This document shows, piece by piece, positions 32,192 through 39,410 of a DNA stretch of 64,000 bases (positions are counted from its first letter, which is position 1; every line of letters starts with the position of its first letter). The stretch spans positions 10,613 to 74,612 of the forward strand of contig JBFWPF010000005.1 in the NCBI GenBank assembly GCA_050250135.1, given 5' to 3'. A program made the translations under genes and the position numbers. The notes beneath the pieces are model-generated. The model was not told the origin of the DNA. It searched no databases and worked only from the letters and a program-made list of their open reading frames with translations. The stretch is from JBFWPF01 sp050250135 (GTDB lineage Bacteria > Chlamydiota > Chlamydiia > Chlamydiales > JAFEGQ01).

Positions 32192-33685
32192 ATGCTTGAG
32201 TTGACGACCGCAACCGATGTGGCTAAGCGGAAAGGGGCTGGCGCAACGATTCTCCCTGTTTGGGAATCGACCGGCTCAAAAAAGGGGGGAGTCCTGGCCT
32301 GCCCTGACGATCCCTCTTTGAAAGGGGCGGAGCGCCCCCTCGAGCTTGGCGATTTTTCGGGTAAAGCGGGTAAGGGAGATCTCGTCTATACCGACGGGGG
32401 GAAAGAGAAGCGCTTTCTCCTGATCGGCTTGGGCAAAGAGGGGGAGCTGACCGTTGAAGGGCTCCGCCAGAGCTACGCGGCGGCGGTCGGTATAGCCCGC
32501 TCAGCCCGCCTCACCAGTGTCAATGTCCTCCTGCCCACCGTCAAGGGGCTCTCCCTCTCCGATGTCGTTCGAGGGATATCTGAGGGGCTCCTTCTGGCCA
32601 ACGAGTCGTTTGACCGGCTTAAGTTCGAGAAGCTCAAGGAGGAGACGATCCTCCTGAAAAAGGCCTGCCTCGTGGGGGTACCGGCGAAAGTAGCCGCAGA
32701 GATCGAGAGTCACCTAGCGGTGGCCGAAGGGGTCCACTTTGCCCGCGACCTGATCAACCGAAATGCTGACGATATTACGCCCCAAGGTTTGGGCGAGATT
32801 GTGAAGGACCTGGCGAAAAGCACCCCTAAGCTCAAGGCGACGGTCCACGGCAAGGAGTGGATCGAGAAAGAGAAAATGGGGCTCCTCCTCGCGGTGAACA
32901 GGGGCTCAGCCCATGATCCCGCTTTTATCATCCTCGAATACAAGGGCAGCCCTAAGGGGAAAAAGCACACCGTCATCGTCGGTAAGGGGGTCACCTACGA
33001 TACCGGGGGTCTCAACCTAAAGCCGACTGGCCATATGGAGACGATGCGGACCGATATGTCGGGCGCAGCCGCGGTCATTGGGACCCTCTTAGCGGTGGCC
33101 AAACTGGGGCTAAAGGTCAACGTCACAGCCGTCGTAGCGGCGACCGAAAACATGATCGATGCCCGCAGCTACAAGCCGGGCGATGTCTATAGCGCCAGGA
33201 CCGGCAAGACGGTTGAGATCGACAACACCGATGCGGAGGGGAGGCTGACCCTGGCCGATGCCCTCTCCTACGCGATTGACAAGCTTAACCCGACCGAGGT
33301 GATCAACCTCTGCACCCTAACGGGTGCTATTGTGGTCGCTCTTGGCGAAGAGATCGCCGGGCTGATGAGCAACAATGACGAGCTTGCAGCCGACCTTGTC
33401 CAAGCGGGTGAGACGAGTGGCGAGCTTCTGTGGAGGATGCCCCTCCACAAGAGCTACAAGAAGATGCTCCACTCCGATATCGCCGACATTAAGAACTGTG
33501 GCGGACGGAAGGGCTCTTCGATCACCGCTGCCCTCTTTATTGGGGAGTTTGTCGGAAAGACCCCTTGGGCCCACCTCGACATCGCCGGCACGGCTTACCC
33601 CGACAAGGCGGCCCCCCTCTCGCCCAACCGGGCAACAGGCTACGGCGTCCGCCTCCTGATCGACCTTCTAAGAGAAAGAGGTTAG
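32192..33685 (+). CDS. pepA: Cytosol aminopeptidase (leucyl aminopeptidase, M17)
   Basis: This 497-residue hexameric zinc/manganese exopeptidase removes N-terminal residues. In E. coli its homologue PepA also binds DNA and assists Xer recombination, which is notable as xerC is in the window. Motifs include VGKGVTYDTGGLNLKPTGHM, MRTDMSGAAAVIG, the family signature NTDAEGRLTLADALS, and LCTLTGAIVVALGEEIAGL. Length is standard. It corresponds to CT045 and ends the chaperone-ssb-pepA operon. Its 3' end overlaps the convergent small membrane gene by 4 bp. Confidence 0.95.
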   Translation: MLELTTATDVAKRKGAGATILPVWESTGSKKGGVLACPDDPSLKGAERPLELGDFSGKAGKGDLVYTDGGKEKRFLLIGLGKEGELTVEGLRQSYAAAVGIARSARLTSVNVLLPTVKGLSLSDVVRGISEGLLLANESFDRLKFEKLKEETILLKKACLVGVPAKVAAEIESHLAVAEGVHFARDLINRNADDITPQGLGEIVKDLAKSTPKLKATVHGKEWIEKEKMGLLLAVNRGSAHDPAFIILEYKGSPKGKKHTVIVGKGVTYDTGGLNLKPTGHMETMRTDMSGAAAVIGTLLAVAKLGLKVNVTAVVAATENMIDARSYKPGDVYSARTGKTVEIDNTDAEGRLTLADALSYAIDKLNPTEVINLCTLTGAIVVALGEEIAGLMSNNDELAADLVQAGETSGELLWRMPLHKSYKKMLHSDIADIKNCGGRKGSSITAALFIGEFVGKTPWAHLDIAGTAYPDKAAPLSPNRATGYGVRLLIDLLRERG

Positions 33686-34065
33686 GGCTGCCAGTAGGCC
33701 CTGATGTAGTTGCCGCCGACAGCGGCTGTGACCAGGATAAGAGCACCTAGTCGGGTTGGTAGGTCGATAGGCATCAAGAAACTAGAGATAAGTAGAGCGA
33801 GGGAACCACACCGAAAAAAGGGTTGCATGTGCGCCCGGTCGGCCAGGCCCGGAAAGGAGCGGTAAAGCACGCTACCAAGTAGGTCCGCACCAGTGGCAAT
33901 AGCAATCGAGGTAGGCAACCACCTTTGAAGGTGGGCGGCATTGTTCCAATAGGAGAGTCCAACCGTAAGGAATCCAAGTGCCCCTATTCCCAACTTAATA
34001 GGAGCGAGCTGTTCCCCTTCCGGCTTTAAGGTCAGCACAGGGCCAAAGACACCTATATTCTCCAT
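33682..34065 (-). CDS. Small multi-pass membrane protein of unknown function
   Basis: This 127-residue hydrophobic protein has starts at ATG 34065 (MENIGVFGPVLTLKPEGEQL), after GGAAGAGG. The open frame to 34125 would add 20 residues without support. Three to four hydrophobic segments are evident: IKLGIGALGFLTVGLSY, WLPTSIAIATGADLLGSVL, CGSLALLISSFLMPI and ALILVTAAVGGNYI. In length and layout it resembles the two small membrane proteins at 22437-23418, though sequence similarity is weak (an E-Q-L near the start). No domain is recognised. It is convergent with pepA and divergent from the SET gene. Confidence 0.55.
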   Translation of the reverse strand: MENIGVFGPVLTLKPEGEQLAPIKLGIGALGFLTVGLSYWNNAAHLQRWLPTSIAIATGADLLGSVLYRSFPGLADRAHMQPFFRCGSLALLISSFLMPIDLPTRLGALILVTAAVGGNYIRAYWQP

Positions 34066-34125
34066 GACATTGCCTCTTCCTTTGTGAACAGTGTACGATG
34101 AACATCCCTTTGAGGTAAAGACCAA

Positions 34126-34704
34126 TTGTTTGACAGTACGCTATTTAGCAACACAAAGGCGGGCTACCTCCCTCGTGTGACCTTCTATGATGCTGAGGCG
34201 GAGCGGTATGCCGGGGCCCTGTGGCGGAAGCGAGGGCGGGATCCCGAGCGGGAGTGGCTCGGCGCCTTCCACGGCCCCGATCTGCAGGCAGGGCGGGTCG
34301 CCCCCCTCACCGTCCGCTACATCGACGAGCGGCTCGGGCATGGCGTCTTCTCTGAGGCCCCCCTGGCAAAAGGGGACTACGTCGGGGTCTATACCGGCAT
34401 CCTGATCCGGCGGGACCTGCTCAGAAAGCGGGTCAACGACTACTGCTTCCGCTATCCCGTTGAGGCTTATTCGCTTAGGCCTCTTATGATCGATGCGGGT
34501 CAGCAGGGGAATGAGATGCGCTTTGTGAACCACAGCGACCGCCCCAATTGTGAGACGATCGGGGTCCCCTACCGGGGGCTGGTCTACCTCCTTGTCCGCG
34601 CCGCCGCCCCCATCGCCAAAGGAGAGCAGCTCACCATCGATTACGGCCCCGCCTACTGGCGCCACCGAAAACGGCGCGCAAAGCTCTCAAATATAGTAAC
34701 TTAA
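34126..34704 (+). CDS. SET-domain protein lysine methyltransferase
   Basis: This 192-residue protein has a complete SET domain: the SAM-binding G-H-G-V-F-S (71-76), YVGVYTGILI, the catalytic R-F-V-N-H-S (132-137) with PNCE after it, and the knot-forming LTIDYGPAYW (170-178). A short basic tail follows (RHRKRRAKLS). The start is TTG 34126, since upstream ATGs are in other frames; TGAGG lies about ten bases before it. Chlamydial SET proteins such as NUE (CT737) are secreted to the host nucleus to methylate histones, and others methylate the bacterial histone-like proteins. Which applies here cannot be told. A small very basic protein is encoded directly after it. Confidence 0.88.
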   Translation: MFDSTLFSNTKAGYLPRVTFYDAEAERYAGALWRKRGRDPEREWLGAFHGPDLQAGRVAPLTVRYIDERLGHGVFSEAPLAKGDYVGVYTGILIRRDLLRKRVNDYCFRYPVEAYSLRPLMIDAGQQGNEMRFVNHSDRPNCETIGVPYRGLVYLLVRAAAPIAKGEQLTIDYGPAYWRHRKRRAKLSNIVT

Positions 34705-34760
34705 TTTTTGTTGTGGATAGATTGAATTTGGTGTATCTAAAGAGTTAGGAGGGTGTACAT

Positions 34761-34907
34761 ATGGCGAACCCCAAGAAGGCTCGAAAGACTAAGATGCACA
34801 AGCCCAAGAAGGTAAAGGCGCAGACGGCGGCCTCATGGCGCCGAGAGGTGAGGGAAAAGTACGGGAAGGAGCCCCACGCCCGCCCCACCCCCCAAGAGCA
34901 CTCCTAG
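34761..34907 (+). CDS. Small lysine-rich basic protein (48 residues)
   Basis: A 48-residue open frame with an excellent ribosome site (AGGAGG, 34748-34753) before ATG 34761. About a third of the residues are Lys or Arg, in runs such as NPKKARKTKMHKPKKVKAQT, followed by ASWRREVREKYGKEPHARP. In C. trachomatis the gene after pepA is hctB, the lysine-rich histone H1-like Hc2. This protein is in the same neighbourhood and could be a reduced nucleoid or RNA-binding protein, but there is no clear homology to Hc2. It is directly downstream of the SET methyltransferase, whose substrate it might be (inference). Confidence 0.6.
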   Translation: MANPKKARKTKMHKPKKVKAQTAASWRREVREKYGKEPHARPTPQEHS

Positions 34908-34965
34908 ACATTTACATTTATGAGGCAAATAGGTCATTGTAGGCTCCACTATTAGGGAGGAAACC

Positions 34966-35373
34966 ATGACCAAAGTGGTTCTGAAAATGGGGGCTAATCT
35001 CCGATCGGAGGGGGGTGTCCCAGGCGCACCGGCCGTTGTGGCCGATGGCCCCAAGGCCTACGGAGGGCTCGAAGAGGTGATGGGGCCGACCGACCTCTTT
35101 GCCTTTTCCCTGGGGGCCTGCATCCTCACCATGATGGGGATCAAGGCGGGCCAGCTCAAGCTCGATCTGGGGGAGGTGGTCGCCGAGGTCGAGAAGAAGA
35201 TGGTGATGAAGCCCAAGCTGATGGTCGGGAAGTTTGTGATCCGGGTCTCGGTGCCAGGAGCTGTCCCCGAGGAGGCGCGAGGGGCCCTTGAAGCGATCGC
35301 GCGCGACTGCCCAATCTTTCTGAGCCTGGGGCCAAGCGTTGAGAAGGAGCTCACCTTTGAATGGGCCAGCTAA
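34966..35373 (+). CDS. OsmC/Ohr-family peroxiredoxin-like protein
   Basis: This 135-residue protein is of the OsmC fold, which reduces organic hydroperoxides with two cysteines. It has GGLEEVMGPTDLFAFSLGAC with Cys52 and RDCPIFLSLGPSVEKEL with Cys115, at the spacing expected for the peroxidatic and resolving residues. A good ribosome site (GGGAGGAAACC) precedes ATG 34966. It overlaps the cytidylyltransferase gene start by 13 bp, so it may be the first gene of the sugar operon transcript, although functionally unrelated. Confidence 0.87.
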   Translation: MTKVVLKMGANLRSEGGVPGAPAVVADGPKAYGGLEEVMGPTDLFAFSLGACILTMMGIKAGQLKLDLGEVVAEVEKKMVMKPKLMVGKFVIRVSVPGAVPEEARGALEAIARDCPIFLSLGPSVEKELTFEWAS

Positions 35374-36062
35374 TCGCCATCATCCAGGCGCGGATGGGGT
35401 CGAGGCGCCTTCCGGGCAAGGTGCTGCGAGAGGTGGGGGGAGAGCCCCTGCTGGGCCACATGCTCAGCCGAGTGGCGAAGGCCCGCTCTCTCGATGGCTA
35501 TGGGGTAGCGACAACCGATAGGGAGAGCGACGATCCGGTCGCAGCCTTTTGCGAGGAGCGGGGTGTTCCCTGCTATAGGGGCTCAGAAAAGGATGTCCTA
35601 AAGCGCTACGTGGGCGCGGCCGAGCACTTTGGGGCCGAGGCCATTGTCCGCCTAACAGCCGATTGCCCCCTCATCGACCCCCTCATCCTCGACCAGGTCG
35701 CCACCTATTTTCAGGCCCACGATTTCGACTACGTCTCCAACACCCAGGACCGCTCCTACCCCCGAGGGATGGATGTTGAGGTCTTTTCTCGGGCGGCCCT
35801 CGAGCAGGCCGCCGAGGAGGCGGTCGACCCCTACGACCGGGAACATGTGACCTCCTATCTTTACAACAAGCAGGGGCGGTTTCGGGTGGGAAGGCTGGAG
35901 ATGCGGCTGACCGTTGACCATGAGGCCGATCTCGAGTTGATCGGGCGACTTCTCGGAAAATTGGAGGGGCGCGATTATCGGCTAGCCGATATTGTGAGCC
36001 TGTTGCAGACCCATCCCGAATGGGTCTCGATCAACGGCCATTTGATTCAGGAAGAGGGATGA
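35361..36062 (+). CDS. SpsF-type nucleotidyltransferase (CMP-sugar synthetase-like)
   Basis: This 233-residue protein of the glycosyltransferase-A-fold cytidylyltransferase family resembles SpsF of surface polysaccharide clusters. It begins LIAIIQARMGSRRLPGKVLR (the nucleotide-binding loop with Arg and Lys), then PLLGHMLSRV, RLTADCPLIDP (metal-binding Asp region), YVSNTQDRSYPRGMDVEVFS and RLTVDHEADLELI. It would activate a sugar, probably a nonulosonic acid, with CTP. It overlaps osmC by 13 bp and the NeuB-like gene by 4 bp. The four genes 35361-38747 form one operon. Confidence 0.85.
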   Translation: MGQLIAIIQARMGSRRLPGKVLREVGGEPLLGHMLSRVAKARSLDGYGVATTDRESDDPVAAFCEERGVPCYRGSEKDVLKRYVGAAEHFGAEAIVRLTADCPLIDPLILDQVATYFQAHDFDYVSNTQDRSYPRGMDVEVFSRAALEQAAEEAVDPYDREHVTSYLYNKQGRFRVGRLEMRLTVDHEADLELIGRLLGKLEGRDYRLADIVSLLQTHPEWVSINGHLIQEEG

Positions 36063-37078
36063 GCGTCTTTGTTATCGCCGAGGCGGGCAGCAACTGGCGG
36101 ATGGGGGCCCCGAAACGGGATCTCCAGATGGCAAAAATGCTGATTGATATTGCAGCTGAGGCGGGGGCCGATGCGGTCAAATTTCAGGTCTTCCGAGCAG
36201 GGACCATCTACGCAGCCGGGTCGGGGGCCTGCTCCCACCTGAAGGAGAAGGGGGTAGGGGAGCCGATTGGGAAGGTCTTTGAGGACCTCGAAATGCCGGC
36301 CGAAATGATCCCCGAGCTAGCAGCCCATTGCCAAGAGAGGGGAGTAGCCTTTATGGCCTCAGCCTTCTCGGAGGAGACCTTCCGCCTTGTCGACCCGTAC
36401 GTTGCGCTCCACAAGATCGCCTCGCCCGAGCTCCATGACCTCTCCCTGCTGAAGCTGGCGGCCGGGTCGGGCAAGGCAACCCTCCTCTCAACTGGCCTCT
36501 CCACCCTGGAAGAGATCGGCTGGGCGGCAGGTCACTTCAAGGAAAATATTACCCTTCTGCAGTGTACCGTTCAGTACCCGACCGATCCCGCCTCAGCTAA
36601 CCTCCTCGCCATGCAGACCCTTGCCGAGACCTTTGGGCTCCCGGTCGGCCTGTCCGATCATACCCGCGATCCGATCATTGCCCCGGTCTCAGCTGTGGCC
36701 TTGGGAGCCCAGGTGATCGAGAAGCACTTCACGGTCCATAACCGTCTGGTCGGCCCCGACCACAGTTGGGCGATAACGGGTGAGGAGCTGGCCCAGATGG
36801 TGAGGGCGATCCGCCTTGCTGAGCAGATGAGGGGAGATGGAGAGAAGGCCATACTCCCAGTAGAGGAGCCGCTGCGCCGCTTCTCCCGCCGCTCGTTGCA
36901 AGCCCTTTGCCCCATCCCAAAAGGGACCCCCTTGCAATTAGGGGCCAATGTTGCCATTCTGCGGCCAGGTACACAGTCCCAGGGGCTCGCCCCCCGCCTC
37001 GCCTCAAAAATTGAGGGAAGGCGAGCCCTGCGCGATATTGAGGCGGGGTCTGGGATCACAGAGCAGGACATTGCATGA
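36059..37078 (+). CDS. NeuB/SpsE/PseI-type nonulosonate synthase
   Basis: This 339-residue enzyme condenses phosphoenolpyruvate with an amino-hexose or similar sugar to form a nine-carbon acid. The TIM barrel begins VFVIAEAGSNWRMGAPKRDL and AEAGADAVKFQVFRAGTIY. Later blocks are GVAFMASAFSEETFRLVD, ITLLQCTVQYPTDPASANL, GLPVGLSDHTRDPIIAPVSA and VIEKHFTVHNRLVGPDHSWA. A C-terminal SAF/antifreeze-like domain (RRSLQALCPIPKGTPLQLGA) completes it. Start ATG 36059 overlaps the previous stop (ATGA) and follows AGGAAGAGG. Which of sialic, legionaminic or pseudaminic acid is made cannot be decided. The usual epimerase or dehydratase genes are not nearby. Confidence 0.9.
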   Translation: MSVFVIAEAGSNWRMGAPKRDLQMAKMLIDIAAEAGADAVKFQVFRAGTIYAAGSGACSHLKEKGVGEPIGKVFEDLEMPAEMIPELAAHCQERGVAFMASAFSEETFRLVDPYVALHKIASPELHDLSLLKLAAGSGKATLLSTGLSTLEEIGWAAGHFKENITLLQCTVQYPTDPASANLLAMQTLAETFGLPVGLSDHTRDPIIAPVSAVALGAQVIEKHFTVHNRLVGPDHSWAITGEELAQMVRAIRLAEQMRGDGEKAILPVEEPLRRFSRRSLQALCPIPKGTPLQLGANVAILRPGTQSQGLAPRLASKIEGRRALRDIEAGSGITEQDIA

Positions 37079-37725
37079 GCCCAACCCCTTTGAAGGCCCT
37101 CTTTCTGGATTTTGACGGCACCATCGCCGATAGCCTTAACCTCCTCTACCGGGTCTATTGCGAATTTCTCAATCACTACGGAAAAAAGGGGAGCCCCGAA
37201 GAGTTTGCTGAGCTCAACGGCCCCGCCATGTCGGAGGTCCTCCAGATCCTCAAGGAGCGGCACGGGATCAATGGAAACGCAAGTGAATTATTTGGTGACT
37301 ACCAGAAAAAGCTCCTCCAGATCTATGCCGAGCAGGTTGAGCCCTATGAGGGGACGATCCCCTTTCTCGATGAGATTGCCGACCGGAAGATTGCCTGTTA
37401 CATCGTGACTTCCGCCTCGGCCCCCCTTGTGGAGGCCTTTCTCACCCGCCATGCCCTCACCCCCAAGATTCAAGAGGTGATCACCCCGCACGGCCTCTCC
37501 CGCTCCAAGCCCGATCCCGGTATCTACCTGCGGGCCTTGGCTAGGAGTGGCGCAAAGCCTACCGATGTGATTGCCGTCGAGGACTCCCATAACGGGATAC
37601 TGGCGGCGACCAGGGCTGGTATTCCTACTGTGGCGATTGGGCATGAGAGCCGTCCTGACATCGCCACCTCTGGGGTGATCTGTCACGCCGCCTGCTGGGA
37701 AGAGGTTCTTCCATTATGTCACTGA
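37075..37725 (+). CDS. HAD-superfamily phosphatase
   Basis: This 216-residue protein has HAD fold motif I LFLDFDGTIADS (nucleophile Asp12, Asp14), a helical cap, motif II VTSA, motif III with Lys in SRSKPDPGIY and motif IV VIAVEDSHNGILAATRAGI. It is of the beta-phosphoglucomutase/phosphoglycolate-phosphatase subgroup. In this operon, it may dephosphorylate a nonulosonate 9-phosphate or its precursor, as HAD phosphatases do in sialic acid pathways. The overlap of 4 bp with the synthase gene and 10 bp with the ATP-grasp gene shows tight coupling. Confidence 0.88.
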   Translation: MSPTPLKALFLDFDGTIADSLNLLYRVYCEFLNHYGKKGSPEEFAELNGPAMSEVLQILKERHGINGNASELFGDYQKKLLQIYAEQVEPYEGTIPFLDEIADRKIACYIVTSASAPLVEAFLTRHALTPKIQEVITPHGLSRSKPDPGIYLRALARSGAKPTDVIAVEDSHNGILAATRAGIPTVAIGHESRPDIATSGVICHAACWEEVLPLCH

Positions 37726-38747
37726 GAATTCTCCTCCTCCCCCCTGGTACTCCGGCTATTCGGGGAACGGTGCGGATGGTGCGGGAAAATCCCGATGAGT
37801 GCTCGGTTCTTGTGTACAGCGCTGATGCTGACCCCTCCCCCTTTTCCCTCTCCCTCTTCGACAACTACTTCAAGGTCCCCCCTCTCCACGACCCCGCTTA
37901 CATTCCTGCGGTGCTTCACCTTTGTCAGCGGGAGGGGATAGACCTGATCCTGTTCCATCATGATGAAGAGACCGCTCTCTACATGGCCCATCAAGAGGCT
38001 TTTGAAGCCATCGGGACCCGCCTTGTGGCCTCCCCTCACCAGGCGGTCAAGACCGCCACCCACAAGGCCCATCTCTATGAAGCTTTGGGGAGGGAGGGGA
38101 TCCCCCTTCCGCGCTACGAGCTTGTCACCGCAGAAAACTGTGAGGAGGTGGCGGTGGCCTTGGGCTATCCCGACCATGACCTGATCGTCAAGCCCCCGAA
38201 CTGCTGGGGAGCAAACGGGGTCTACCAGCTTACCGCCCGCCCCCTTCCCTGGGATCAGCGCCTTCGCCTCCCGATGATCACCCTCCCGCAGCTTAAGGCG
38301 AGCCTCGACCGCCCGGTCCTCATGCTCGAGTACTTGCCCGGTGCGGAGTACTCGGTCGATGCTTTTCTCGGCTCGCAAGTGGCCATTGCCCTTCCTCGGC
38401 GGCGTGACCGCATTGTGGGGGGGCTTGCGATTCAAACCACCCTAGAAGATCAACCTGAATTAGCAGAGCTTACCCTAAAGGCTGGCCGGGCGCTTGGCCT
38501 GCGCTATGTCTATGGGATGCAGTTTAAGTGTGACAGTGAGGGGAGGCCCCGCCTCCTCGAGTGCAATCCGCGGATTCAGGGGAGCTCCGTTGCCTCGTGG
38601 GGGAGTGGGCTCAATCTGATTTGGCTTGCGGTGCGCGAGGCTCTTGGCGAGCCTCCCGCCGACCTTCCCCGCCCCCTTCATGGGGCGACCTACGCCCGCC
38701 ATTGGGGAGGAGTTGTCACCGCCGGAGACCGCTCCTGGGAGGTTTAA
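37716..38747 (+). CDS. ATP-grasp carboxylate-amine ligase in sugar operon
   Basis: This 343-residue protein is a carbamoyl-phosphate-synthase-like ATP-grasp ligase. An N-terminal preATP-grasp Rossmann domain (MSLRILLLPPGTPAIRGTVR, LILFHHDEETALYMAHQEAF) precedes the ATP-grasp fold (KTATHKAHLYEALGREGIPL, HDLIVKPPNCWGANGVY, VLMLEYLPGAEYSVDAFLG, RPRLLECNPRIQGSSVAS with metal-binding Glu and Asn). It should form an amide or similar bond to an amino acid or sugar acid. Such an enzyme next to NeuB, a CMP-transferase and a HAD phosphatase suggests an unusual decoration of the nonulosonate. The final Glu-Val-stop codons come from the left edge of palindromic element G. Confidence 0.82.
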   Translation: MSLRILLLPPGTPAIRGTVRMVRENPDECSVLVYSADADPSPFSLSLFDNYFKVPPLHDPAYIPAVLHLCQREGIDLILFHHDEETALYMAHQEAFEAIGTRLVASPHQAVKTATHKAHLYEALGREGIPLPRYELVTAENCEEVAVALGYPDHDLIVKPPNCWGANGVYQLTARPLPWDQRLRLPMITLPQLKASLDRPVLMLEYLPGAEYSVDAFLGSQVAIALPRRRDRIVGGLAIQTTLEDQPELAELTLKAGRALGLRYVYGMQFKCDSEGRPRLLECNPRIQGSSVASWGSGLNLIWLAVREALGEPPADLPRPLHGATYARHWGGVVTAGDRSWEV

Positions 38748-38904
38748 CACCTGATAGCGATCTATCGTTCTGAGGGGGCGGCAGGGGGTGTTCGGATGGC
38801 GCACATCGCGACGAGGCCGGGTTTGTAAACCCGGGTAAGGAGGGATGGGCTCCAGATGACCGCCTACTGTCGATGCCCTCAGAACGATAGGTCGCAATCA
38901 GGGG
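38748..38904. mobile_element. Nested palindromic element, copy G (157 bp, flanked by TTTAA)
   Basis: Arms are 38748-38775 and 38877-38904 (28 bases, a few mismatches). The centre is CCGGGTTTGTAAACCCGG (38817-38834). On the minus strand the centre is flanked by CCTCCTTA and CCTCGTCG, as in copy F, so this copy is inverted relative to F. Direct TTTAA repeats flank it (38743-38747 and 38905-38909); the left one gives the ATP-grasp gene its TAA stop. It is the same length as copy F. It fills the space between two convergent genes and may serve as their terminator. Confidence 0.85.
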
Positions 38905-38915
38905 TTTAATCCCTT

Positions 38916-39410
38916 TTAGAAACCAACGCCAAAGGTAAGGGTAGCGGCGGGCTGTCGGTAGATCACCGTTGGGCTACCCGTTGGGATAGCGGGCTGATGG
39001 ATCCCTGCCTCGACAAAGGCCAGGACCCGGGTGTGGGTGATCAAGGCATACCCGATTACCCCCTCGCCAAAGAGGCCAACAAAGTTATGCCCCTCGTTCT
39101 TCAGCCGGCCATAGCCGAGTCCAAGCCCCCCGTAGAGGCTGTGCTTCCATCCGGGGGTGAGGAAGAAGAGAAAGAGCCCCTTACCAAGGATCAGGTGGTC
39201 GCTTCCTGAGTGTTCGATGTAGTCGACGCTCAGGTCGACGCCGCTATGGCCGGTAACCACCCGGATCCCCCCTCCAGCGGCTACCCCGGGATCGGTGTGG
39301 GGAGCCTCAAGTGTGCCCGCCCCCAATTTTCCGTACCGGTAGCTGAACCAATTTTCGTCAGCAAAGCTAGCTGTGGTCAGAGCGAGGAGGAGGAGGAGCT
39401 TTTTCATCAA
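38916..39410 (-). CDS. Outer-membrane beta-barrel protein, second of a tandem pair
   Basis: This 164-residue exported protein has a signal peptide (MKKLLLLLALTTASFADENW). Alternating hydrophobic/polar beta strands with many Gly and Tyr follow (GKLGAGTLEAPHTDPGVAAG, SLYGGLGLGYGRLKNEGHNF), and it ends in a strand with terminal Phe (ATLTFGVGF), the signature recognised by the BAM complex. It resembles the upstream gene in strand order and in GLGLGYG / LGAGIGG motifs. Small 8-strand OmpA-like barrels of this kind have varied roles. It overlaps the upstream paralogue by 4 bp. A possible strand pair LILGKGLFLFFLTPGWKHSL matches YGRGMGLLYLTPHYRCTPYL in the paralogue. Confidence 0.75.
   Translation of the reverse strand: MMKKLLLLLALTTASFADENWFSYRYGKLGAGTLEAPHTDPGVAAGGGIRVVTGHSGVDLSVDYIEHSGSDHLILGKGLFLFFLTPGWKHSLYGGLGLGYGRLKNEGHNFVGLFGEGVIGYALITHTRVLAFVEAGIHQPAIPTGSPTVIYRQPAATLTFGVGF

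Noticed and set aside
34761..34907. The 48-residue basic protein as ribosomal protein S21 or histone Hc2
   Set aside because: It lacks the S21 pattern and the alanine-lysine repeats of Hc2; only composition and position are similar.
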